Positions 37,389 through 45,392 of a stretch of DNA of 64,000 nt are shown here, piece after piece. A program made the translations under genes and the position numbers. The stretch's first letter is position 1, and each line of letters begins with the position of its first letter. Source of the stretch: Kosakonia sp. BYX6 (GTDB lineage Bacteria > Pseudomonadota > Gammaproteobacteria > Enterobacterales > Enterobacteriaceae); the NCBI RefSeq assembly GCF_038449125.1, contig NZ_CP151800.1, positions 4,250,406 to 4,314,405 of the forward strand, in the 5' to 3' direction. The notes beneath the pieces are model-generated. The model was not told the origin of the DNA. It made no database searches and saw nothing but the letters and a program-made list of their open reading frames with translations.

Positions 37389-39674
37389 CAAACACCCCCA
37401 CTGAAGTGAGGAAAACCGACCCTGTGGTCATACGATGGTCTTTGTCGTGGAAACACCCCCACGCATGTGGGGAAGACACCGCGAAGATAGTGCGACTTGA
37501 ATAACCGCAGGAAACACCCCCACGTATGTGGGGAAGACTCGGTCACGACAAAATTTGCTGACGCTGTAAAAGAAACACCCCCACGTATGTGGGGAAGACG
37601 AGTCAAAAGTCGTCTTATAACCCATAGAGCGGGAAACACCCCCACGTATGTGGGGAAGACGAAACGCTGCTGCACGCTGAGCTTACTCGCGCGGAAACAC
37701 CCCCACGTATGTGGGGAAGACTGAAGCGTTCCCGTGAGTGGGCTACTCGGTGCGGAAACACCCCCACGTATGTGGGGAAGACCCGCTGCGGGTCAGATAC
37801 CCCGGCGGATTCTTGGAAACACCCCCACGTATGTGGGGAAGACCGCGTGTGCGCGCGTTTGCAGACCGGAAAAATGGAAACACCCCCACGTATGTGGGGA
37901 AGACCCCGCACCGGCACACGGGGGTAATTACCTAGCGGAAACACCCCCACGTATGTGGGGAAGACGCCACAAGCAGGAGCATCCAGCCTTATCGCTGAGA
38001 AACACCCCCACGTATGTGGGGAAGACATCGCCTCCCTGCGCGCAGAAGGGGTGGAGATGGAAACACCCCCACGTATGTGGGGAAGACATCGCCTCCCTGC
38101 GCGCAGAAGGGGTGGAGATGGAAACACCCCCACGTATGTGGGGAAGACGCAGGCGCGACTTCGACTACCTGCCAGTAGCCAGAAACACCCCCACGTATGT
38201 GGGGAAGACCCAAAAAAGACGTAGCGAGAGCGGAGGCCGAAAGAAACACCCCCACGCATGTGGGGAAGACACAGCATTACAGGTCTTTTAACTGGCGTAG
38301 ATAGAAACACCCCCACGCATGTGGGGAAGACTGGGCTTTTACCTAAACCATAATATGTTACAGAGAAACACCCCCACGCATGTGGGGAAGACAGCAAGCT
38401 AATCCGACCGATACAACCGATTATAGAAACACCCCCACGCATGTGGGGAAGACGCTTCTCTGTTTTTAATCAGGCATATCACGGCAGAAACACCCCCACG
38501 CATGTGGGGAAGACTGCGGATATGTCGCAGCAGAAAACGCCGCGCCGGAAACACCCCCACGCATGTGGGGAAGACTCACCAGACTTCCATCACACGGCTT
38601 AAAGTCCAGAAACACCCCCACGCATGTGGGGAAGACGTCCTAACCTCTATAGAAGTTATATCCATATCAGAAACACCCCCACGCATGTGGGGAAGACTAG
38701 ATAGTGCATCTTCCCGGTCATCCCCTTGCGGAAACACCCCCACGCATGTGGGGAAGACGAGCCAACATAAAAATAATCTTTACTAAATTTAGAAACACCC
38801 CCACGCATGTGGGGAAGACCAATCGTAGCTCTGGTCATAAGACCACTTTTGAGAAACACCCCCACGCATGTGGGGAAGACCTTCTACGCACTCACGCCCA
38901 AGGCGCTTATAAGGAAACACCCCCACGCATGTGGGGAAGACTAAGCGCAAGTCCGGTAACTGGAACCGGGTTAAGAAACACCCCCACGCATGTGGGGAAG
39001 ACTTCACCACCCGGAATTACACCACCAAAACCTTTAGAAACACCCCCACGCATGTGGGGAAGACTGGACTTTTACCTAACCCATAATAAGTTATGGAGAA
39101 ACACCCCCACGCATGTGGGGAAGACCCGCTGCTCCGATTGAAAACGGAGCGCTGGATAGAAACACCCCCACGCATGTGGGGAAGACATTTCATCCAGGAG
39201 AATCCGCCTCTTGATCGAGGAAACACCCCCACGCATGTGGGGAAGACGGGACGTCATAACGGGAATATATCTGAACCATAGAAACACCCCCACGCATGTG
39301 GGGAAGACGCAATCAACAGCCTTACGGAAACGCTTAAAAAAGAAACACCCCCACGCATGTGGGGAAGACTTGAAAGATCAGCTTTTGCAAGAGCTTCATT
39401 GAGAAACACCCCCACGCATGTGGGGAAGACTTTCCTGAGAGGTAAATGATTCAACTAGTTTGGGAAACACCCCCACGCATGTGGGGAAGACTCATGTATA
39501 ATAATGCGAAGTTTAATAAGTCTAGAAACACCCCCACGCATGTGGGGAAGACACGATGAAGTGATGATATGAAAAATAAGGATGAGAAACACCCCCACGC
39601 ATGTGGGGAAGACTCTGCGGATCCGACGAACGCATCTTACCAGTAAGAAACACCCCCACGCATGTGGGGAAGAC
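37389..39674 (-). CRISPR. CRISPR array, 38 repeats and 37 spacers (type I-E)
   Basis: The 28-bp repeats start every 61 bp. In transcript orientation (minus strand) a repeat begins GTCTTCCCCACA and ends GGGGGTGTTTC, with a short GC hairpin inside. Spacers are 33 bp, except one of 34 bp (39003-39036). The leftmost repeat (37389-37416) is degenerate, so the leader is on the right, next to cas2. Repeats at 37511-38209 (12 of them) read CACGTATG on the plus strand; all other intact ones read CACGCATG. Spacers at 38027-38059 and 38088-38120 are identical. Spacers at 38332-38364 and 39065-39097 are variants of one protospacer. Every spacer begins with C or T in transcript orientation. Confidence 0.98.
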
Positions 39675-39721
39675 ACCAACATATTGTGAAAGAGCGACAA
39701 CCAAACCACTACATCAGCCAA
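39675..39721 (-). promoter_or_regulatory. CRISPR leader
   Basis: Only 47 bp separate the cas2 stop codon from the first (newest) repeat. On the plus strand CAACATATTG at the repeat edge resembles part of an IHF site, needed for I-E spacer integration, but the match is incomplete. The functional leader and any array promoter may extend into the 3' end of cas2. Confidence 0.6.
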
Positions 39722-40009
39722 TTACAAAGATTTCAGGGTTTCGACAATGAGCTGCAACCCACTGATAGTAATAATCGGCTTCCTCACCTCACCTTTGTAA
39801 CGGATTTCGTAACCCGGCGGTTGAGGAATGCTTCTGAACAACATAAGACCCGACTCCGCTGTGGAGTGTTGCATCAAGTAATCAACAACGGTTTGTGCGA
39901 CGGAATCTTTTACACCCGAAACAAATACATTCGGGCGAGGCTCCACAAACCAAAGCTTCATACGCCCACGTACCGCTGGAGGTAAGTCATTTGCGAGCAC
40001 GACGAGCAT
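39722..40009 (-). CDS. cas2: CRISPR-associated protein Cas2 (type I-E)
   Basis: Cas2e is the small dimer that bridges two Cas1 dimers in the spacer-integration complex. The 95-residue product begins MLVVLANDLPPAVRGRMKLW, typical of type I-E Cas2, which lacks the nuclease activity of some others. Its start lies inside cas1 (23-bp overlap). It is the last cas gene and ends next to the leader. Confidence 0.96.
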   Translation of the reverse strand: MLVVLANDLPPAVRGRMKLWFVEPRPNVFVSGVKDSVAQTVVDYLMQHSTAESGLMLFRSIPQPPGYEIRYKGEVRKPIITISGLQLIVETLKSL

Positions 40010-40862
40010 GCTTCACCCCCATCAATTCATTAATATCCGCGGTGATCAGGTTCAGCAGATCTATCGCAATGACTCGCTTTCTGAACGCATCAGAGACTTT
40101 GTGTTTATCATATCGACCCGCCATGTCCCGAGAGAGCGAAAACGCCAGATCAATACAAAGCTGTTCTTTGTAAAGGTCAGCTAAATCGTACACAAACGGC
40201 AACGGGCTACCGGAATGAATAAAGCCAATATGGGGAGAATATCCCATGGTATGAACGGCGGAACACACTATGCCGTACAACGCCGCGTTGGTGGCGGTGA
40301 GCACCTGATTCGTCAAATCACTCAGTTGAAACTTGCCCGGCGTAAACTGACGCCCTTGCCAACCCACGCCATACGCTTCCGCCTTTTGCTGATACAGCGC
40401 CCGAACCCGGTTCCCTTCCATCCCCATCATGCTGTTTAAACTTTTGCCCTCCAGATCAGCATCGGGAAAACGTTTAGCAAACATAGTCCTGGCGACCTTA
40501 AGAGCAGACTCCTCGTTGCTGGCAAGCGCCATCTGCAACTTAAGGTTGCGCGTATCGGCGGTGGGAAGAAAGCCTGCCGCATAAAAAAGCAGACTATCTT
40601 CTCCCACCCAACACACCGAACAGTTAGCGGCGGTCGCCGTTTTAATGGCTTCATGAGTGACGGTAGTGCCAGGACCAAGCAGCAATGTGTTGAGGGTTGC
40701 GACAGGGATGGGCACGACATTCCCATCCGCATCAATCCACTTAACACTGCTGTCATCAATCTCTAACCGGCCTCGCTCCAGGTATAAAAACGGATATTTG
40801 TCTTTTACCTGGGGCAATGATTCACGCGTCACTTTGACAAACAGCCGCTCTCCTTTTGCCAT
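39987..40862 (-). CDS. cas1: CRISPR-associated integrase Cas1 (type I-E)
   Basis: Cas1e integrates new spacers at the leader end. The 291-residue product has the metal ligands expected of the family: a Glu in MMGMEGNRVRALY (about 148-160) and His and Asp in HIGFIHSGSPLPFVYDLADLYKEQ (about 211-234). Its start overlaps the cas5 stop by one base (TAATG). Confidence 0.97.
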   Translation of the reverse strand: MAKGERLFVKVTRESLPQVKDKYPFLYLERGRLEIDDSSVKWIDADGNVVPIPVATLNTLLLGPGTTVTHEAIKTATAANCSVCWVGEDSLLFYAAGFLPTADTRNLKLQMALASNEESALKVARTMFAKRFPDADLEGKSLNSMMGMEGNRVRALYQQKAEAYGVGWQGRQFTPGKFQLSDLTNQVLTATNAALYGIVCSAVHTMGYSPHIGFIHSGSPLPFVYDLADLYKEQLCIDLAFSLSRDMAGRYDKHKVSDAFRKRVIAIDLLNLITADINELMGVKHARRARK

Positions 40863-41578
40863 TACTGATGCTCCAGCAGCGTTACTCGCCGATCCCGATA
40901 ACGTTTTTGTCGGCCAAACTCCACAGGCACATCATTGAGAGTGATCACTTCGCCGTCACCTTCCCCTTCGATGATCGCGTAGCTGAGCAACCGTTTTTTG
41001 CTGTCCGCCAACACCTGCGCCTGTTGCCAGGCGGTGTCTGCATCCGCAAATACGCCCTGATAGATCAACTCGGTCGGCACACAGTTTTTGCGCCCCAGAT
41101 ACAAGTCCCAAACGGGGTTCTGCAACGCGTCAGATAACGGTTCCACTTGCGTCTGAGGCACTTCCAACACCACGGCGAAAACCGAATCTTGCAGGTAATA
41201 GCGATAGGTCATTTTAGTACCGCCGCCGACGGCTCTTTTTCCATCAGACGTTTTAGGTATCAGCAGATTTTGCCATGGGTCACTGTCATCGTAGCCACTG
41301 CCCACCATGTGGAAATCACACAGCGCAGGTTCACGAAGCTGCGGTTGACCTTTGTCATTCGTACGGGCATAAGCCCGTACTTCCATACTCAAGCTATTCA
41401 TCTGTGCCAGCCATTCGACTTCGGGGCCACCGGCCCCGCGAGCACAACAAAGCAGCCCCAAAATGCCGGATCGTGTCGGGAAGTTCAGCGTGTCGCGCAC
41501 ACCAAATTTCGAGTCGTGCCCCCAGGCCTGCAGCGGCCCTTCAAGCCACAGGAGCAGATATTGGCTAGATTCGCTCAT
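40862..41578 (-). CDS. cas5e: Cascade subunit Cas5e (CasD)
   Basis: Cas5e caps the 5' handle of the crRNA in Cascade. The 238-residue product has the family N-terminus YLLLWLEGPLQAWGHDSKFGVRDTLNFPTRSGILGLL (about 7-43). It follows cas7 by 11 bp and runs into cas1. In E. coli K-12 cas6e follows cas5; here cas1 does. Confidence 0.96.
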   Translation of the reverse strand: MSESSQYLLLWLEGPLQAWGHDSKFGVRDTLNFPTRSGILGLLCCARGAGGPEVEWLAQMNSLSMEVRAYARTNDKGQPQLREPALCDFHMVGSGYDDSDPWQNLLIPKTSDGKRAVGGGTKMTYRYYLQDSVFAVVLEVPQTQVEPLSDALQNPVWDLYLGRKNCVPTELIYQGVFADADTAWQQAQVLADSKKRLLSYAIIEGEGDGEVITLNDVPVEFGRQKRYRDRRVTLLEHQ

Positions 41579-41589
41579 CGCCCTCTCCC

Positions 41590-42624
41590 TTACAGATGAG
41601 ACTGCAGATCGGCAATCACATTGTCGATGCTGTATTCCAGATTCTCACCCCATTCATAATCCCCTTGCTTGCCAAACAGCGAGCCGGAGAGTTTCTCTTT
41701 TTTGTCGAGCCAGCATTGCAGCGCTTCTTTGCTTGGCAGCAGATAACCTTCACCTTTGCTTTTGATGGGTTGTTCGAAAGAGGCCTGCAGGCGTTGGCCT
41801 TTACGCACCAGCACGCGAGCGTAATCCCAGGGACACGCGCCAGATTGTGTGGTCTGACGCGCATCCGGCACGGCGACATACAGTGCTTTGACAAAAGCCT
41901 CTACGGCGGCTTTCAGGTCTGCGTCTTCTCCCAACGTCTGTGCCAATTGCCCCAAATCGAGGCTCACATAGCGATAATACGTAGCGGAGTTGTACTCGAG
42001 GCTGCCCATATGCGCGGACCCGCTTTCCTCTTCTGTTTTGCAGTCATCCACCGCAGTGAAGAACTCGACTTCATTGCTGACTTTATGGGTGGAAATTGCA
42101 TGCGCGAACGACGCAGCCGCCTCAACATTCATATCCGGCGCCTTAGCGACCATGCGGCCAAACAGCGCGATATCCAGCGCATCAAGTGTCTTATTGACCA
42201 CTTTTTTAGCGACTTTCACCAGTTCCCTGTCTTTCAGTTTCGCAGCTTCGAAGCCGTTTTCCTGGGCGTAAACCGCAAACGCTTTCGCTTCCGCCTCGCT
42301 GAGGAATAACAAAGTGTCGTCGGCAAAAAAAGCCGCCATTGTTTCGCCACAGCTGGTTGCCTGTGCTTCATTAGCGCCCAGCGCCATGCACTCGCGGGTC
42401 AACATATCCGCGATTTTTTTGCTGCGAACCCCTAAGCGAATACCGAAATCGGGCATCGCGAGGCGCACCTGGCGCTTCCAGCACTGAGACGACACGCGCG
42501 CACGCGGCACGCCGCCGATAAGGGCAGATTTAGGCGCGCCAACGTCATCACGGTTCAGGCAGGTGACAGGGAAAGATTGCAGGATATGGAACTCAATACG
42601 GGTGTTTTTAAATGTATTAGTCAT
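41590..42624 (-). CDS. cas7e: Cascade backbone subunit Cas7e (CasC)
   Basis: Six copies of Cas7e form the Cascade backbone along the spacer part of the crRNA. The 344-residue product begins with the family block RIEFHILQSFPVTCLNRDDVGAPKSALIGGVPRARVSSQCWKRQVR (about 10-55) and has the NVEAAASFAHAISTHKV block near 165-181. It lies between cas6e and cas5. Confidence 0.97.
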   Translation of the reverse strand: MTNTFKNTRIEFHILQSFPVTCLNRDDVGAPKSALIGGVPRARVSSQCWKRQVRLAMPDFGIRLGVRSKKIADMLTRECMALGANEAQATSCGETMAAFFADDTLLFLSEAEAKAFAVYAQENGFEAAKLKDRELVKVAKKVVNKTLDALDIALFGRMVAKAPDMNVEAAASFAHAISTHKVSNEVEFFTAVDDCKTEEESGSAHMGSLEYNSATYYRYVSLDLGQLAQTLGEDADLKAAVEAFVKALYVAVPDARQTTQSGACPWDYARVLVRKGQRLQASFEQPIKSKGEGYLLPSKEALQCWLDKKEKLSGSLFGKQGDYEWGENLEYSIDNVIADLQSHL

Positions 42625-42654
42625 AAAAATTTCCTTAAATAAATAGGGTAAACG

Positions 42655-43302
42655 TCAGGCAAACGGGTTGTCGATGATGGGTACGATTTGCAGCAAGCCG
42701 CAGCCAAACGCCCTTCCTTTGCCAATGCCATTTTTGAAACTGTGTTGAAACTGCTGCAGGTCGGTGACGGTGAGCTGCCCCTGAATATGCGCTTTACCCA
42801 GCGTGACCTTGCGATCAGCCTTGTCCTGAAATTGCAGCACCTCAATGGTGTCGACTTGCAGGGTTTGCGGGTCGACGTCAAACCCCCAACTTTGCGATGC
42901 GCGTTGTAAAAACCAGTGAGCGATATCAGCGCGACCTTTTACCGCCACACGTTTCCCGCTCTGTTTATCCTTGCGAACGGGGTTGACCTGCACCTTAAAG
43001 CGGTAACGCGGATGGGCCAGAAACGAAGCAGAGATCGGTCTGGTTTGCACGTTGACGGAGTAACCCTCAACCTGGTCTGCCGGTTGGCGGTCGGAAACAA
43101 TCAGCACCTTGCGACCGTGAAAATCACCGCCCTGATCGGCATAGACAATGCCGCTTGGGGTGTGAGCGAGTTTTTCACTTTCGCTGCGCACATCAGGAAA
43201 CAGGCTGTAAACAACGCGATGCAGCGAATAGGTATCGGTGATTTTTAACGCTTTAACAGCAGCCCGATCGAGGTGCAAGGCGCTGGCGAATAGCTCAGTC
43301 AT
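42655..43302 (-). CDS. cas6e: crRNA endonuclease Cas6e (CasE)
   Basis: Cas6e cuts the array transcript in the repeat hairpin and stays on the 3' handle of the crRNA. The 215-residue product has the catalytic-region His in YSLHRVVYSLFPD (about 25-37) and the glycine-rich loop FKNGIGKGRAFGCGLLQI (about 189-206). It lies between cse2 and cas7, with an 8-bp overlap with cse2, while in E. coli K-12 it follows cas5. This changes its place in the transcript and so perhaps its dose. Confidence 0.96.
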   Translation of the reverse strand: MTELFASALHLDRAAVKALKITDTYSLHRVVYSLFPDVRSESEKLAHTPSGIVYADQGGDFHGRKVLIVSDRQPADQVEGYSVNVQTRPISASFLAHPRYRFKVQVNPVRKDKQSGKRVAVKGRADIAHWFLQRASQSWGFDVDPQTLQVDTIEVLQFQDKADRKVTLGKAHIQGQLTVTDLQQFQHSFKNGIGKGRAFGCGLLQIVPIIDNPFA

Positions 43303-43852
43303 GTGCGTTCTCCGTCGCCTTATCCTCGTCAGTGCGGCGATAGAAATCTTGCGCCCAACGCGCCCGTACCTTTTCCAGCCCGTTACCCGAGTACCATTGC
43401 AATTGATCCAGTATCTGGATGAAATTGGGTGTCTTGCCCCGGCTTGCCATCAGCGCGAGCAACGGTCGTAAAATGCGGCAGCATTCCGCAGTGCTGGTGC
43501 AGGCCAACAAACGGCGCATGCGCGCTTTTGCCTGATCAGATTTGTTGCCGTCATCGAAACAAGCGCCAATGGCGACGCCCAAAGGTAATTGACCGTTGGT
43601 TTCAGGTTTAGCCCTCGCCAGCGCAGCACCGACAATGCAATACGGCAGGCGCTGCCACGGTTTTTCCAGATCAACGCCAAACCTGGCCAGGAACTCCCAG
43701 CTTTGGTACTCGGTGGCCGGGTTATCTGCCCGTTTAAGTCGGGCGGCGAAGCCGTTGTCCTGTTTGATGCGTTCAATCACATAACTGACGAATTGTTCAG
43801 CTTTGGAACCCTTTTCGGTGCCTTCAGTCGTCGTTTTAGGGGGCTGATCCAT
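43295..43852 (-). CDS. cse2: Cascade small subunit Cse2 (CasB)
   Basis: Two copies of Cse2 form the belly of Cascade and stabilise the R-loop. The 185-residue product shows the all-helical family pattern (AEQFVSYVIERIKQDNGFAARLKRADNP; RMRRLLACTSTAECCRILRPLLALM; NFIQILDQLQWYSG). It lies 13 bp after cse1 and overlaps cas6e by 8 bp. Confidence 0.95.
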   Translation of the reverse strand: MDQPPKTTTEGTEKGSKAEQFVSYVIERIKQDNGFAARLKRADNPATEYQSWEFLARFGVDLEKPWQRLPYCIVGAALARAKPETNGQLPLGVAIGACFDDGNKSDQAKARMRRLLACTSTAECCRILRPLLALMASRGKTPNFIQILDQLQWYSGNGLEKVRARWAQDFYRRTDEDKATENAHD

Positions 43853-43865
43853 ACCGGTGTTCTCC

Positions 43866-45389
43866 TTAATCAGCGTGTTTAAATTTTGAGAAATTGGGGC
43901 GAGACTGCGCCCAGGCGTCCATTTGCCGGGCGCTATCTTTGGGGCATATTTGGTTAAAAACTTGTTCGGCGTAATTGGCGAAGGTTTCGCGTAATCTCTG
44001 TCGTTTTTCTCTGGCTATTTGAGTGGTATCGCAGGCATGTAATAGAGCCTGCGCCTGGCGTTCACAGAGTTGCCAAAAGATGTCTGATGCTTTTTGCGCC
44101 TGCGATGCGACGAAAGGCTGCGCCTTGCCGGAACCGGATTTGTCGATATCCGATAACTCGCGGAAATAACGCACGACCGTGCCCCAAAGCTGCTTTTGCA
44201 TCGCCTCAAGTTGCGCCATTTCATGTTTAAGCTGTTCCAGAAACAAACTACCGAGCAGATGGGAGGGTAGCCATAGTTCCGACTGTACATAGTCGTCTGT
44301 ACCGGAAGCATATTGTTCCCCGGCATTACTGCTGACTCGCAGCCCACCTGACCAGATAGCAAACTGTTCGGTATTGCGGGATACCCGCTTCCGGGTACGT
44401 CTCAGTTGCGGTGTGTCAAAGCCGTCGCTTTTACCTTGCTCAATAAATTGCAATAACGAGGTCAGTTCTCGCCAGGGTCGCTTGCCGGGATTGACCCATA
44501 ACGCTTTTGGCTTTTTCTGCGCAAAATCCACCGAGGCAGTCGGATCGGCCTTTCCTTCCAGATAGCTCGCATGGGCAATCCCATCGGTGTAGTGGATTCC
44601 CCCCTCGGCGAGCAGGCAAAACTTGCCCATGGGAACCAGTCGGCCAATCAGTGATTCTTTCAATGCCCGGGCAATATCATCGTCTTCACCCGCAGGCATT
44701 TGCTCCCACGGTGCAACGCCCAGAGTGGGATACATCACCAGTTCAGCAATATCTTCCTGGGTGAACAGGTTCAACCAAACGCTATGAGCAACAAATTCCC
44801 CCAGCCAGAAAGAATGCAGCAAGCCCATGTGCCCTACCGCGCAACCCGCCTTTCCACTGGCGGGTTTCCCTTTATCGTTCTGTTTGCCCTGATAACCCGC
44901 GGTCAAAATAACGGAGTTATCCGTTTTCTTCCCGCTAAGACCAAATCCCATCTGAACGATGATATTGAGGGCATTCTCAGCATCATTGGCATTCTTCTGT
45001 TGCTGGGTTTCTGTCAATACGGTTGTATTGCCGGTACTCACTTCTGGCGACAATACGCCCAGCGATTTAACCGCCGCAGCCCGAATCGCCGGCATCTGCA
45101 AAAACGGTTTTTCGCCATACAGATAAAAACGGTCGTGCCATTTATCCAGATAACTCAGGCATTTATTCGCCATGCCTTGCCAGCCCATTTCCCGCCAGTC
45201 GTTGTCATCCTCTGGGGTCGCGGCAGACTGCGCGATAGCCAATAGCAATTTAGTGAGCGCAATTTTCTGCACAGGGTTACCCCCCAATGCACGTAATTTG
45301 GGATTGCTAAAAATCTCTTTCAGACTGACCAGCCCGATATCCGCGACCGGAATCCAGGGTTCATCAATCAAGTTAAAGCGGTTTTCCAT
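43866..45389 (-). CDS. cse1: Cascade large subunit Cse1 (CasA, Cas8e)
   Basis: Cse1 recognises the PAM in target DNA and recruits Cas3. The 507-residue product begins NRFNLIDEPWIPVADIGLVSLKEIF, as in the family, and has a C-terminal four-helix bundle (about 370-500). The PAM-reading residues cannot be assigned by eye. It follows cas3 by 3 bp. Confidence 0.96.
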   Translation of the reverse strand: MENRFNLIDEPWIPVADIGLVSLKEIFSNPKLRALGGNPVQKIALTKLLLAIAQSAATPEDDNDWREMGWQGMANKCLSYLDKWHDRFYLYGEKPFLQMPAIRAAAVKSLGVLSPEVSTGNTTVLTETQQQKNANDAENALNIIVQMGFGLSGKKTDNSVILTAGYQGKQNDKGKPASGKAGCAVGHMGLLHSFWLGEFVAHSVWLNLFTQEDIAELVMYPTLGVAPWEQMPAGEDDDIARALKESLIGRLVPMGKFCLLAEGGIHYTDGIAHASYLEGKADPTASVDFAQKKPKALWVNPGKRPWRELTSLLQFIEQGKSDGFDTPQLRRTRKRVSRNTEQFAIWSGGLRVSSNAGEQYASGTDDYVQSELWLPSHLLGSLFLEQLKHEMAQLEAMQKQLWGTVVRYFRELSDIDKSGSGKAQPFVASQAQKASDIFWQLCERQAQALLHACDTTQIAREKRQRLRETFANYAEQVFNQICPKDSARQMDAWAQSRPNFSKFKHAD

Positions 45390-45392
45390 TAT

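Noticed and set aside
37417..39646. Possible self-targeting spacers against genes in this window
   Set aside because: By eye I found no spacer matching any other part of the window; a full-genome search would be needed.
38698..39646. Short similarity (AAGATGC core) between the reverse complements of spacers 38698-38730 and 39614-39646
   Set aside because: Only 7-8 bases match, which is expected by chance among 37 spacers.
37337..39721. Many long open frames on both strands with repeated motifs such as SSPHAWGCF and TPPRMWGR
   Set aside because: These are translations of CRISPR repeats and spacers, not genes.
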